DNA from: Deltaproteobacteria bacterium
GTDB lineage: Bacteria; Desulfobacterota; Deferrimicrobia; Deferrimicrobiales; Deferrimicrobiaceae
NCBI GenBank assembly: GCA_021802685.1
Contig: JAJZRM010000045.1
Span: 1 to 11,462, forward strand
Reading direction: 5' to 3'
DNA: 11,462 nucleotides
Notes under the pieces: model-generated
What the model was told of the DNA's origin: nothing
The model's input: the letters and a program-made list of their open reading frames with translations, nothing else
The model's database searches: none
Part shown: positions 1-7,404 of the stretch, one piece after another
Numbering within the stretch: position 1 is the stretch's first letter
Layout of the letters: the number at the start of each line of letters is the position of its first letter
Translations under genes and position numbers: made by a program

Positions 1-2
1 GG

Positions 3-1331
3 GCCGTCTGCGCCGCCCTGCGGCTCGACCGGCCGTTGCGCGGGTTCCTCCTCGCGCTCTCGAAAGCGGCATCCGGCGCGAAGGGCGCGGCGTTCCTCGC
101 CGGAGGGTTTCTCCGCGACGTCGTGGACGGCAATCCCGAAGCGGACGTCGACGTGATGGTCGCCGGCATGTCCCACAGGGAGATCGGGGCCTTGCTGGAA
201 ACGCTGCCGCACGCCCGCCTGGGAATCCGGAAGGTGGTTTCGGCGGGGAAGCATTTCCCCGTGTACCGGGTCGCGACGGATTGGAGCGGCCGGTACGTCG
301 ATGTTTCCGCCGCCCGGGGCGGCGGGGTGGAGCGCGCGCCGGCCGCATGCGCCATGGCCGACGCCGCGCGGCGGGACTTCACGATCAACAGCCTGTTGTA
401 CGAGCTCCGGCCGGGGAGGAACCGCCTCGCCGGGGAGCTGCTCGACCCTTTCGGCGGCGTCCGGGACCTGGCGGCCCGCGTGATCCGGTGCGTGGGTTCG
501 GCGGACGAACGGCTCCGGGAAGACCCGGTGCGGGCGCTGCGGGCGATCCGGATGAAGAACGAGCGGAAACGGTACAGGATCGATCCGGCGACTTTCCGGG
601 CGATCCGTCGCCTCGGCCCTTCCCTGCTGCCGGCCGTCCCGGCGGAACGGTTCTCGGGCGAGCTGCTCCGGTCCCTGCAGGCGAATCCCCGCGGAACGAT
701 CGTAGATCTTCGGCGGACGGGGATCCTGCGCGCCCTGCTTCTCGAGTGGGCGCGAAAGAGATCCGGTATCGATCGGGCCGCCCGCCGGTACGACGCCGTC
801 GCCCGTACTTCCCCCGTTCCGGCCCCCCCGGCGATCCTTCTGGCGAACCTCCTCCTCGACCTGCCTCCCCGGGACGCCGAGGCCGCGGCGCGCCGCCTGC
901 GGTTCCCGAACGTCCGGCGGATCGTCGCAACCGTCTCGGAGTTGCGCTCCTTGAGGCACCCCGGGAGGATGCGGTTCCCCATGGCCGAAACCGAGGCGAT
1001 CCTCTCCCGGCAGGAGGCGCCTGACTCATTTATCGCCCTCTACCGCGCGTCGGTTGCGTGCGACGGTGGACGGGCAAAAGACTTAAAGCGGTTTCACGAC
1101 TATTGTCGAAAAGCCCCCATTTTCATTGATGGATTCGATTTACGAAAGGCGGGGATCCCCGAGGGGCCGGAAAGGGAGGCGGCGCTCCTCGCGGTCCGCG
1201 AGGCGACGCTGGAAGGACGGATCGAAAACCGGGAGGCGGCCTTGGAATGGATCAGGGAACTTTCACTATTACGTAGTCGAATGTCTTCTTCCCGGACCAG
1301 GACGGCTGCATCGAGGCCGCATACCAAGTGA
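3..1331 (+). CDS. tRNA nucleotidyltransferase / poly(A) polymerase family protein (5' end at or beyond window edge)
   Basis: Class II nucleotidyltransferase of the CCA-adding/poly(A) polymerase family, which adds CTP and ATP to tRNA 3' ends. The frame is open from base 3; the first start-like codon in the window is a TTG at 36, but upstream codons stay open, so the true start may lie outside. Counting from that TTG: AGGFLRD (22-28, the GGxxRD nucleotide-binding signature), DVD (37-39, two metal-binding carboxylates), VDVSAAR (88-94, third carboxylate region), RRDFTIN (112-118), DPFGGVRDL (137-145) and REDPVRALRAIR (161-172). The C-terminal IDGFDLRKAGIPEGPE followed by a REAALEWIREL helix is typical of the tail domain. 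No HD phosphohydrolase motif is evident. The last 80 bp overlap the 3' end of the convergent gene at 1252-1899, so the final ~25 residues are probably a non-conserved extension. CCA-adding activity cannot be distinguished from A-adding or poly(A) activity from sequence alone. Confidence 0.9.
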   Translation, partial: AVCAALRLDRPLRGFLLALSKAASGAKGAAFLAGGFLRDVVDGNPEADVDVMVAGMSHREIGALLETLPHARLGIRKVVSAGKHFPVYRVATDWSGRYVDVSAARGGGVERAPAACAMADAARRDFTINSLLYELRPGRNRLAGELLDPFGGVRDLAARVIRCVGSADERLREDPVRALRAIRMKNERKRYRIDPATFRAIRRLGPSLLPAVPAERFSGELLRSLQANPRGTIVDLRRTGILRALLLEWARKRSGIDRAARRYDAVARTSPVPAPPAILLANLLLDLPPRDAEAAARRLRFPNVRRIVATVSELRSLRHPGRMRFPMAETEAILSRQEAPDSFIALYRASVACDGGRAKDLKRFHDYCRKAPIFIDGFDLRKAGIPEGPEREAALLAVREATLEGRIENREAALEWIRELSLLRSRMSSSRTRTAASRPHTK

Positions 1332-1899
1332 AGTTCGATCCGAAGCCGCCCTCGAATTTCCATTCGAGGGTCGTGCCGGCATTTTCGGAATGCTGAAACA
1401 AGACCTTCGTGCAGGGGGTGAACTTCCCGTTTTCCCATCGGCGGTAACAACCTTTCCATTCGCCGAACCGGGCAATGAACATGGAATCGATCCCCTTTCC
1501 GTCGAGGTCGATCCCCGGGACCTGCGGCACATGTTCATCGGATGCCGGGGCTCCGCCGGGCACGGAGTCGATGTAGATCCCGAACACTTCATCGAAGGAT
1601 TGTATGACCGGGTAGAACGCGACATCGATCCGGAAGTAACTGTGCTTGCCGTCGAAGGCGTGGTACGCGGCCTTGATGTCCCGGCAAGGTTTGTACGGCC
1701 CGCCGTAGCTGTTCGTGTCTCCGAGGGGGTCCGTGATTTTCCGTACGCCCGCCGAGTTCCAATCGTACAGGTAAGCCGCCATGAGGGGGCGCGATGCCGG
1801 GAGAAATGCCGAGACGGCGACGAAGAACGACAGAAACCGGATACACGAACCGGGCCGCGTCGCCCGGCGCGTTTCGGAAGACTCCAAGACAGTTCCCAC
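1252..1899 (-). CDS. secreted protein with possible DOMON/CBM9-like beta-sandwich
   Basis: A 215-residue exported protein of unknown function. The GTG at 1899 follows a purine-rich CGGAGAAA with short spacing; a TTG four codons in is an alternative start. Basic residues (RR at 11-12, R15, R21) precede a hydrophobic stretch at about 22-34, with probable Sec cleavage near residue 41. The mature part begins with aromatic YLYDW and then carries ITDPLGDT and DIKAAYHAFDGKHSYFRIDV. An ITDP.GD, DI.AA..D, yFRID pattern is one I associate with secreted beta-sandwich domains of the DOMON/CBM9-like type; this assignment is from memory and tentative. Three mature cysteines (PCRD, GCYRR, PCTK) could form a disulphide. 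It lies divergent from the lipoprotein gene at 2040 and convergent with the nucleotidyltransferase, with tails overlapping 80 bp. No anchor or sorting tail is visible. Confidence 0.75.
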   Translation of the reverse strand: MGTVLESSETRRATRPGSCIRFLSFFVAVSAFLPASRPLMAAYLYDWNSAGVRKITDPLGDTNSYGGPYKPCRDIKAAYHAFDGKHSYFRIDVAFYPVIQSFDEVFGIYIDSVPGGAPASDEHVPQVPGIDLDGKGIDSMFIARFGEWKGCYRRWENGKFTPCTKVLFQHSENAGTTLEWKFEGGFGSNFTWYAASMQPSWSGKKTFDYVIVKVP

Positions 1900-1929
1900 T
1901 TTCTCCGTGCATCGAAGCGGATCAAGTTG

Positions 1930-2000
1930 TTGAAAAGTGGATGCCTGTTTAGGTTTTATGCTTGCTCTTAACGACTTTTCTTGTCAATCGGGAATATCAT
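1930..2000 (+). promoter_or_regulatory. possible promoter region of the lipoprotein gene
   Basis: The 140-bp divergent spacer (1900-2039) is notably AT-richer than its surroundings. On the plus strand, TTGAAA (1930-1935) precedes TTTTAT (1954-1959) at 18 bp, and a separate TATCAT (1995-2000) matches the -10 consensus 5/6 but has no good -35. On the minus strand a perfect TTGACA (1982-1987) faces the secreted-protein gene, but the nearest A/T-rich -10 (CATAAA) is 21 bp away, too far for a standard sigma-70 promoter. Promoters probably lie here in both directions, but none of the individual boxes is convincing. Confidence 0.3.
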
Positions 2001-2039
2001 GAAGACAGGACGAAGCGGCGGAAGGAGAAAGGAGGCACC

Positions 2040-2360
2040 GTGGAAGCCGGAAACGGGACGTTCCGCGTGGCGGCGCTATTCCTCGGGGCGTCGCTGATGT
2101 GCGGTTGCGCCGCTCCGCGCGCGACGGCAAGGCCGGATGGGCCGAACCCGGTAGCGGTGCGCCTGCCGGTCATCACGCCGTTGAAGATCGAACCGCCCCA
2201 GGCCCCGCCGGGCTCCGAACCGTCGATATCTCCCACCGAGGTCGAGGAAGGCAGAACGCGTTCGCTGAGGATGATCCAGATCGACTACGAACGCGGAAAA
2301 TCCGGCCCGGCGGTCGAGGAGAACCCGCCGGGCACCACGGACCCTGAACCGAAACCCTGA
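2040..2360 (+). CDS. small proline-rich lipoprotein
   Basis: A 106-residue predicted lipoprotein. I place the start at GTG 2040 because AAAGGAGG lies 4 nt upstream (GGAGG at 2031-2035) and because the protein then opens with a short n-region and a hydrophobic segment (FRVAALFLGASLMCGC). The frame stays open upstream to an ATG at 1962, but that start would put a long charged stretch before the signal and has no ribosome site. The probable lipidated cysteine is the second one in MCGC, giving M-C-G at -3 to -1; the first cysteine is a weaker alternative. The mature chain is short, with many prolines (IEPPQAPPGSEP, ENPPGTTDPEPKP) and no recognisable fold. It ends 7 bp before the 3' end of the convergent FecR-like gene. 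Function unknown; outer-membrane or periplasmic tethering is inferred from the lipobox. Confidence 0.7.
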   Translation: MEAGNGTFRVAALFLGASLMCGCAAPRATARPDGPNPVAVRLPVITPLKIEPPQAPPGSEPSISPTEVEEGRTRSLRMIQIDYERGKSGPAVEENPPGTTDPEPKP

Positions 2361-2367
2361 CGCTTTC

Positions 2368-4272
2368 CTAACGGAAACGGCCGCCTCCACCGCGGTCGCG
2401 GTCGCCGATGTTCCCCCGACCGCCGCCACGGTCGCCCCCGCGATCCCCGCCGCCACGGTCACCGCCGCCCCCGCCACGATTGCCTCCATCGCCGCCGCGG
2501 TCACCGCCGCCGCGTCCCCCGTTGCCGCCCGGCGCAACCTCCGGCGCTTGGCGGTCAGGAGGCCGTTCCACTTCGCCCTTTCCGCCTCCACCGCCCGGCG
2601 CCCGCTGGACGGGTGCCTGCCGCGGGGCGGGTGCCTGCTTCACCTCGCCGCTTCCGCGGTACCGCTCCGGCAGATCCCGCCGCTCGCGGACGGGAGATTT
2701 CGGCTTCACGCCGTCCTGCGAAGGCTCGACCACCGGCGGCGCGGGGGCCGGCCGCTTCGGTGCGGGCTCCCCGCGCCTCGGCTCCACGGCGCGCTTCGGT
2801 TCATCGGTGCGCTTCGGTTCCACGGCCCGTTCCGGCCGGCCCGGACGGACGGCGCCTTCACCGGGGGAACGGGTCTCCCCGCCGGTACGCCGCTCGACGG
2901 CAGGGCCCCCTTTCGGCGCGGGGACGCCGCGCTGCGGTGTCGTCCGTTCGCGCTGCGGGGGACGCGCTTCCACGGGCCTGCCGCCGGGGGTTCCCCGCCG
3001 CTGCAATTCCGGCCGCACCGGACGCGCATCCCTCCGTGCCCCGGGGGGCGTTGCGGCCCGGATCGCTTTCTGCCGCTCGGTGCGCACGGCCGTCACGTCG
3101 CGCCATTCCCGTTTCTCCTTCCCCGGTCCCGGCCGCGCGAAGACGCGGCCGCGGTCGAGCGGACGGTTCCACCGCGACAGGCGCGGATCGCCTCGACGGA
3201 ATTCCGCCGGGCGGCGGAACCTTTCCCCGGGCCGCAGCGGTACCCAGCGCACATTGCGTCCTTCGGAGACGAAGCGGACGTTGCTCGGCACGTATTGAAA
3301 GCGCCGATGGTGTTGACGGTGGCCCGAACCGAATACGAAGCCCACGGAAACGAACGCGTTGTACGGAGTCCATACCCACCCGAACGCCGGGTCGCTCACC
3401 CAATAGCCGCTATGGTACGGATACCAGCCCCACGGCTCGTACGATACCCAGGTCCATCCGTACGGGACGATCCAGACCCACCGGCCGTAGACGTACGGGG
3501 ACCACCCCACCGCCACGCGGGGACGCCACACATACCCGTACGACGGGGAACTGACCCATTCGCCGTATTCCTGAAGTTCATCGTAGACGACGGGAGGGAC
3601 TTCGGCGCCGCGCTCCGCCTCGGTCGGCGGCTCCGGAGGAGGAGAGGTGTCCACGCCGCCCTCGTACTTGCTGAAAACGACCTCTTCGCCGATCAGCACC
3701 TCTTCCCCGGCGAGCACGCGGTACTGCCTTTCTTCATGCGAAAGCGACGCCTTCCCGCGGCGCACCACCAGGCGGGTGGCGTCGTCGTCCGTCACCGTGA
3801 GCCAGTACCGGCCCGGTTCCGTGAAGTTCGTGCGGCCGCCGCCGGGGATCCGGACGGCCACGGGGCCGAAGTCCTCTTCGGGGAGGTCGAACCGGATCTC
3901 CCCCGCGCGAAGGCGGAAAGCGGTTTCCTCTTCTTCCATGTCCCGGACCTCGAGGTCGGTTCCCGCGGTGAGCAGGACGAACTGCCCGCCGCGGAACTGC
4001 AGCTCGGCCTCCGAATCTTCGGGCACGCTGATGCGGCTGTTGGGGGTCAGGGGGGTGTTTGTCGGGACCTCTTCCCAGTCCTGCCCGTCGGGGGTCCGGG
4101 CCCATGCGGACCCGGCGAGCACCTTGAGGCGGGCGATGGAATACGCGGGAATGCCCGCCGTCTCCCCTTCCGTCTCCTCGGCGGGGACAGGTTGCGCGAG
4201 GGCGGATACGGAAAACGCCAGGGTGCAGGCAAAGGCGGCGGCAAGCCGGGCGGCGCGGTTGGTGAATTTCAT
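2368..4272 (-). CDS. secreted FecR-domain / DUF6600 protein with long disordered Arg/Pro/Gly-rich tail
   Basis: A 634-residue exported protein. The start at 4272 is chosen because GGAGGGAGAG lies about 9 nt upstream and a clear signal peptide follows (MKFTNRAARL..., cleavage about ALA|Q at 26/27). The frame remains open upstream, but that part is antisense to nothing conserved and overlaps the next gene. Residues ~45-200 resemble a FecR-type domain: LKVLAGSAWARTPDGQDWEEV, then PLTPNSRISVPEDSEAELQF and RAGEIRFDLP. Residues ~235-302 are dense in Trp, Tyr, Gly and Pro (YGEWV, GRWVWIVPYGWTWV, WGWYPYHSGYWV, FGWVW), matching my memory of DUF6600. Residues ~345-634 are low-complexity: Arg/Pro/Lys with repeated AVEPKR and EPKR units, ending in a GGDRGG-type tail. 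No transmembrane anchor is visible after the signal, so this is not a classical FecR anti-sigma regulator. It lies 74 bp downstream of the DUF3426 gene, perhaps co-transcribed. Biochemical role unknown. Confidence 0.85.
   Translation of the reverse strand: MKFTNRAARLAAAFACTLAFSVSALAQPVPAEETEGETAGIPAYSIARLKVLAGSAWARTPDGQDWEEVPTNTPLTPNSRISVPEDSEAELQFRGGQFVLLTAGTDLEVRDMEEEETAFRLRAGEIRFDLPEEDFGPVAVRIPGGGRTNFTEPGRYWLTVTDDDATRLVVRRGKASLSHEERQYRVLAGEEVLIGEEVVFSKYEGGVDTSPPPEPPTEAERGAEVPPVVYDELQEYGEWVSSPSYGYVWRPRVAVGWSPYVYGRWVWIVPYGWTWVSYEPWGWYPYHSGYWVSDPAFGWVWTPYNAFVSVGFVFGSGHRQHHRRFQYVPSNVRFVSEGRNVRWVPLRPGERFRRPAEFRRGDPRLSRWNRPLDRGRVFARPGPGKEKREWRDVTAVRTERQKAIRAATPPGARRDARPVRPELQRRGTPGGRPVEARPPQRERTTPQRGVPAPKGGPAVERRTGGETRSPGEGAVRPGRPERAVEPKRTDEPKRAVEPRRGEPAPKRPAPAPPVVEPSQDGVKPKSPVRERRDLPERYRGSGEVKQAPAPRQAPVQRAPGGGGGKGEVERPPDRQAPEVAPGGNGGRGGGDRGGDGGNRGGGGGDRGGGDRGGDRGGGRGNIGDRDRGGGGRFR
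2371..2529 (-). repeat. low-complexity Gly/Arg/Asp (DRGG) repeat tract in the C-terminus of the FecR/DUF6600 protein
   Basis: The last ~53 codons encode GGD, DRGG, NRGG and RGGG units in irregular tandem, with nearly identical codons, so the DNA itself is repetitive (CCGCCACGGTC recurs on the plus strand). Such tracts are prone to slippage. The protein is expected to be flexible, possibly binding polyanions through arginines; that role is inference. Confidence 0.75.
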
Positions 4273-4346
4273 CCTGTCGCTCTCCCTCCGTTGGTCCATG
4301 CACGTTAGACGGGACGGCGGGAGGCAAATATTCAATCGTCCCCCGT

Positions 4347-5579
4347 CTATCTGCACTCGGCGGGAATCGGCCGGACCAGGACCGATTCGATCTTCTTCGG
4401 GGGATCGAAAAAAACCACGGTGAAGGGCAGCGATTCGCCTTTCGGGATCGCCTGGTTCACCGCCCCGTCCTTCGGCGGCCGGGTCAAGAACTCCTCGACC
4501 ACGTCCCGTTTCATATGGCGCAATGCCGTGTTGTCGAGCCGGTTCCCCGCGTAGACCTCCTTTTCCGACAGGGAGACGTTGTCCTTTCCCACCAGGGTCG
4601 CCCGGATGCGTACCCCGTTCTCGGCGGCCTGCCCCACGTTCGTGACGGTCCCCGTAAGGGCGAAGAGCGTCCCGCCTTCGTATGCATTGTCGGTATACCA
4701 TGCCACGTCCCGGATTTCGTACCCCGGACCGGCCGCGGTGTTGTCGGAAAAGTCGCTCCCCGAGATCGACAGGGCCTTTTTCGCCGTCCCCCCGCCGGAA
4801 CCGCCGGTCCCGAAAAGGAGCGCGGCCACGGCCAGCAGCAGAAGCCACAACACGGCGACGACCAGGAACAGGGGCCGGGCGTACGGGGGGCGCAAGGAGG
4901 CTGCCTTCGGAGGCGGCGCCTGCGGGATCGACGGCTCGGGGGGAGGCGGCTTCGCGAAAAGGTCTTCCAGGGCGGAAGCGAGCGCTTCCGATCCGTCGCG
5001 GGGCGCCGGCCGTGTTTTCATCCGATCCGGAGGGACGGCTTTCCCGCCGGGAACGCCGCCCGGCGCCGGGCCGAAAAGATCCGGAGGCCCACCGGGCGCC
5101 GGCCGCAACGGCGCGATCTCGATCTCGCGCAGCAGGTCGGCCATCGCACGCGACGCCTCTTCCTGAAGCGGCGGCGTTTCCGCCTCCGGCGTCTCGCCGC
5201 GGACGGGGGTCGGCTTGGGGCCTGTCGCGGAGACGGGCGGCCCCCCTCCGCTCCCGAAGGAGGCCGGAGGCGCGGACGGAAGTTGCGGCGGCGGAGAAGG
5301 AGGTTTCGGCGGGGAGGCCGCAGGCGATGCGAAAAGCGGCGATTCCGCGCCGGGCCCCGGCGCAGGCGGCGGCTCGGAAGGCGCGCCGGGCGGGGGTTGT
5401 TCCGCGGCCGCGGCGAGCGGCGGCGCTTCCTCATCCAAGGCGAGCGCGTTCGGATTGGCGACCACGATGAAGCCGCCGCACTTGCGGCAGCGGACGCGGA
5501 TCGCCTTGGACTCCTTGAACAGCGCCCTGTCCAGCCGGTATCGGGCCTGGCAGGTTTCGCATTCGATGACCATCACCAT
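4347..5579 (-). CDS. zinc-ribbon / DUF3426 membrane protein
   Basis: A 410-residue protein of the MJ0042-type zinc-ribbon plus DUF3426 architecture, common in proteobacteria and of unknown function. I start at ATG 5579 because GGGAG lies 9 nt upstream and the zinc ribbon follows immediately; another ATG two codons in is possible. C7-x2-C10 and C31-x2-C34 are the four metal ligands. Residues ~50-235 form a Pro/Ala/Gly-rich, probably disordered linker. A single hydrophobic span (LFLVVAVLWLLLLAVAALLF, about 237-256) is the transmembrane helix, placing the zinc ribbon in the cytoplasm. The C-terminal ~150 residues (IRDVAWYTDN, LTGTVTNVG, ALRHMKRDVVEEFL, FTVVFFDPP) form the extracytoplasmic DUF3426 beta domain. 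It is divergent from ubiE and upstream of the FecR-like gene on the same strand. Confidence 0.9.
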   Translation of the reverse strand: MVMVIECETCQARYRLDRALFKESKAIRVRCRKCGGFIVVANPNALALDEEAPPLAAAAEQPPPGAPSEPPPAPGPGAESPLFASPAASPPKPPSPPPQLPSAPPASFGSGGGPPVSATGPKPTPVRGETPEAETPPLQEEASRAMADLLREIEIAPLRPAPGGPPDLFGPAPGGVPGGKAVPPDRMKTRPAPRDGSEALASALEDLFAKPPPPEPSIPQAPPPKAASLRPPYARPLFLVVAVLWLLLLAVAALLFGTGGSGGGTAKKALSISGSDFSDNTAAGPGYEIRDVAWYTDNAYEGGTLFALTGTVTNVGQAAENGVRIRATLVGKDNVSLSEKEVYAGNRLDNTALRHMKRDVVEEFLTRPPKDGAVNQAIPKGESLPFTVVFFDPPKKIESVLVRPIPAECR

Positions 5580-5612
5580 GTCAGGGCACACTCCCGATGG
5601 AGACGCGTGATC

Positions 5613-5641
5613 ATTATCGAAATATGCCTGCAAAAAGGCAA
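5613..5641 (-). promoter_or_regulatory. sigma-70-type promoter of the DUF3426 gene, with an internal inverted repeat
   Basis: Reading leftward, TTGCCT (5636-5641, 4/6 to the -35 consensus) and GATAAT (5613-5618, 5/6 to the -10) are separated by exactly 17 bp. The predicted transcript start is near 5606, giving a leader of about 27 nt. The spacer holds an inverted repeat, TGCCT (5625-5629) and AGGCA (5636-5640) with a 6-nt gap, overlapping the -35 box. A repressor could bind there, but this short repeat may be chance. Confidence 0.6.
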
Positions 5642-5657
5642 GAATCGTTCCGTGGGG

Positions 5658-5663
5658 TATACT
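5658..5663 (+). promoter_or_regulatory. candidate -10 element for ubiE
   Basis: TATACT (5/6 to consensus), inside TGGGGTATACT, lies 30 nt before the proposed TTG start of ubiE. No -35 hexamer is recognisable at 16-18 bp upstream, so an activator or a non-standard -35 would be needed. The same TGGGGTATA context precedes the AbiJ-like gene on the other strand. Confidence 0.4.
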
Positions 5664-5693
5664 TGTCCCACTTTCCGCCTCTGGGGACGATAT

Positions 5694-6401
5694 TTGTACC
5701 GGCTCGACGACCGAAACCGCGCCATCGGGGAAATGTTCTCTCGGATCGCCCCGAAATACGACTTCCTGAACCGGCTCCTGTCGCTGGGAGTGGACCGCCG
5801 GTGGCGCCGCGCCGCGGTCTCGGAAATGGTCCCCGCCTCGGGAGGCAGGCACCTGGACCTGGCCACAGGCACGGCCGACATGGCGCTGGAGATCTTCCGG
5901 CAGAAGGGAAACGGGACCGCCGTCGCGGGGGCCGACATCTCCGTCGAGATGATGCGGATCGGAAGGGGGAAGTGCCGGAAGGCCGGTCTGGGCGACCGGG
6001 TAATCTTTGTGCGGGCTCCCGGGGAGTCGCTGCCGTTCCGGGACGCCGCGTTCGATTCCGCCTGCGTCGCTTTCGGCATCCGCAACGTCGTGGACCGCGC
6101 CCTTGGGCTGCGCGAGATGTGCCGCGTCGTCCGTCCGGGGGGGCGTATCGTGGTCCTCGAATTCTCCGCTCCCCGGGGCGGCATCCTCGGCGCCTTGTAC
6201 CTTTTCTACTTCACCCGCGTCCTTCCCCGCATCGGGGGGCTGTTCTCGCGAAGGGATGCGTACACTTACCTGCCCGAGTCGGTCCTGTCGTTCCCGGAAC
6301 CCGGCGAGTTCGAGGCGATGATGCGCGCCGCGGGGTGCGCCGCCGTCTCACGCCGGCCGCTCACCTTCGGAATCGCGACGCTGTACGCCGGGGTCAGGTG
6401 A
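5694..6401 (+). CDS. ubiE: demethylmenaquinone / ubiquinone-biosynthesis C-methyltransferase
   Basis: A 235-residue SAM-dependent methyltransferase that methylates the quinone ring (demethylmenaquinone to menaquinone, and its ubiquinone counterpart in organisms that make ubiquinone). Visible motifs: MFSRIAPKYDFLNRLLSLGVDRRW (14-37), which fits UbiE signature 1 apart from Asp for the usual His; LDLATGTAD (54-62), the SAM-binding motif I; PFRDAAFDSACVAFGIRNV (114-132), the post-I/motif II region; and RVVRPGGRIVVLEFS, UbiE signature 2. The frame is open far upstream. I choose TTG 5694 because it yields the family's usual length and N-terminus, with GGGGA 5-9 nt upstream; GTG 5652 is an alternative. 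Divergent from the DUF3426 gene and convergent with cysK, with 1 bp between stops. Without genes for either pathway nearby, the quinone made cannot be decided; menaquinone (menG) is likely in a deltaproteobacterium. Confidence 0.93.
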   Translation: MYRLDDRNRAIGEMFSRIAPKYDFLNRLLSLGVDRRWRRAAVSEMVPASGGRHLDLATGTADMALEIFRQKGNGTAVAGADISVEMMRIGRGKCRKAGLGDRVIFVRAPGESLPFRDAAFDSACVAFGIRNVVDRALGLREMCRVVRPGGRIVVLEFSAPRGGILGALYLFYFTRVLPRIGGLFSRRDAYTYLPESVLSFPEPGEFEAMMRAAGCAAVSRRPLTFGIATLYAGVR

Positions 6402-6402
6402 T

Positions 6403-7383
6403 TCATATCGTCGCCGGGCCGTTCTGGTCGAACCACCCCTCGAACAGCGCCGTGGTCAGGTACCGTTCCCCCGCGTCGGGGAGGACCGCCACGATGGTCT
6501 TCCCCGCGAACTCGGGAAGGGCGGCCAGCCGCACCGCCGCGGCCGCCGCCGCGCCGCACGAGATGCCGGAGAGCAGCCCCTCCTCCCGCGCAAGCCGCCG
6601 CGCGAACGAAATGGCCTCGTCGTTGGTCACCTGCTCGACGCGGTCGACAAGGGACAGGTCGAGCACGTCTGGGATGAACCCCGCCCCGATCCCCTGGATC
6701 TTGTGCGGCCCGGGGGCCAACGGCTGCCCGTTCATCTTCTGCGTGATCACCGGGCTGTGGACCGGCTCCACCGCCACCGAGACGATCTTCTTCCCTTTCG
6801 TGTTCTTGATGTACCGGGAGACGCCGGTGATCGTCCCGCCGGTCCCCACGCCGGAGACGAGCACGTCGATCGCGCCGCCGGTGGCGTCCCATATCTCCGG
6901 CCCCGTGGTCGTCTCGTGGATGTCCGGGTTGGCGGGATTCTTGAACTGCTGGGGCATGAAATGCTTCTTCGGGTCGGACGCCACGATCGCTTCCGCCTTC
7001 TCGATGGCCCCCTTCATCCCTTTCGACCCTTCCGTGAGCACCACCTTCGCGCCGAACGCCTTGAGGACCATCCGCCGCTCCACGCTCATCGTCTCGGGCA
7101 TCGTCAGGATCAGCTCGTAGCCGCGCGCCGCCGCCACGTAGGCGAGCGCGATCCCCGTGTTGCCGGAGGTCGGCTCCACGATCGTCTTCCCCGGGCCAAG
7201 CAGCCCCTTCTTCTCCGCCTCCCACACCATGGAGGCGCCGATGCGGCACTTCACCGAATAGGCGGGATTGCGCCCCTCCACCTTCGCCAACACCGTCGCA
7301 CCGGCTCCATCGGTGATACGGTTCAGTTTCACGAGCGGCGTGTTCCCGATGGAGAGCGAATTGTCGTCGAACCATTTCGGCAT
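6403..7383 (-). CDS. cysK: cysteine synthase A (O-acetylserine sulfhydrylase)
   Basis: A PLP enzyme of 326 residues that forms cysteine from O-acetylserine and sulfide in the cytosol. Visible: SVKCR with Lys45 as the PLP Schiff-base lysine, PTSGNTG (71-77, substrate carboxylate loop), PETMSVERR (96-104), GTGGT (180-184, phosphate loop), KIQGIGAGFIPD (228-239), and GISCG with Ser275 at the pyridine-nitrogen position; Cys276 replaces the more usual Ser. The sequence follows E. coli CysK closely from memory (MPKWFDDNSLSIGNTPLVKLNRI at the start, AGERYLTTALF at the end), so CysK is preferred over CysM or a CBS-like enzyme. Start ATG 7383 has an ideal AAGGAGG (7393-7399) 9 nt upstream. Its promoter carries an operator-like inverted repeat. 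No serine acetyltransferase (cysE) lies adjacent. Confidence 0.97.
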   Translation of the reverse strand: MPKWFDDNSLSIGNTPLVKLNRITDGAGATVLAKVEGRNPAYSVKCRIGASMVWEAEKKGLLGPGKTIVEPTSGNTGIALAYVAAARGYELILTMPETMSVERRMVLKAFGAKVVLTEGSKGMKGAIEKAEAIVASDPKKHFMPQQFKNPANPDIHETTTGPEIWDATGGAIDVLVSGVGTGGTITGVSRYIKNTKGKKIVSVAVEPVHSPVITQKMNGQPLAPGPHKIQGIGAGFIPDVLDLSLVDRVEQVTNDEAISFARRLAREEGLLSGISCGAAAAAAVRLAALPEFAGKTIVAVLPDAGERYLTTALFEGWFDQNGPATI

Positions 7384-7404
7384 GGGGATAATCCTCCTTA
7401 ATGT

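Noticed and set aside
2395..2530. Possible CRISPR-like short repeats (recurring CCGCCACGGTC)
   Set aside because: Spacing is irregular and in frame with a Gly/Arg/Asp-rich protein tail, so it is a coding low-complexity tract.
2548..4308. 586-codon open frame antisense to the FecR/DUF6600 gene, plus another 296-codon frame at 2408-3298
   Set aside because: The antisense products are Arg/Pro/Ala-rich without domains. They arise because GC-rich coding DNA lacks stops on the opposite strand. The minus-strand frame has a signal peptide, a ribosome site and recognisable domains.
4515..5693. Long upstream extension of the ubiE frame
   Set aside because: It lies antisense to the DUF3426 gene and is Arg/Gly-rich. 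The methyltransferase homology begins just after 5694.
6403..7383. cysK as a possible recent horizontal acquisition because of its strong E. coli-like sequence
   Set aside because: Its codon use and GC-rich third positions match the neighbours, and the enzyme is highly conserved in general. No mobile element flanks it.
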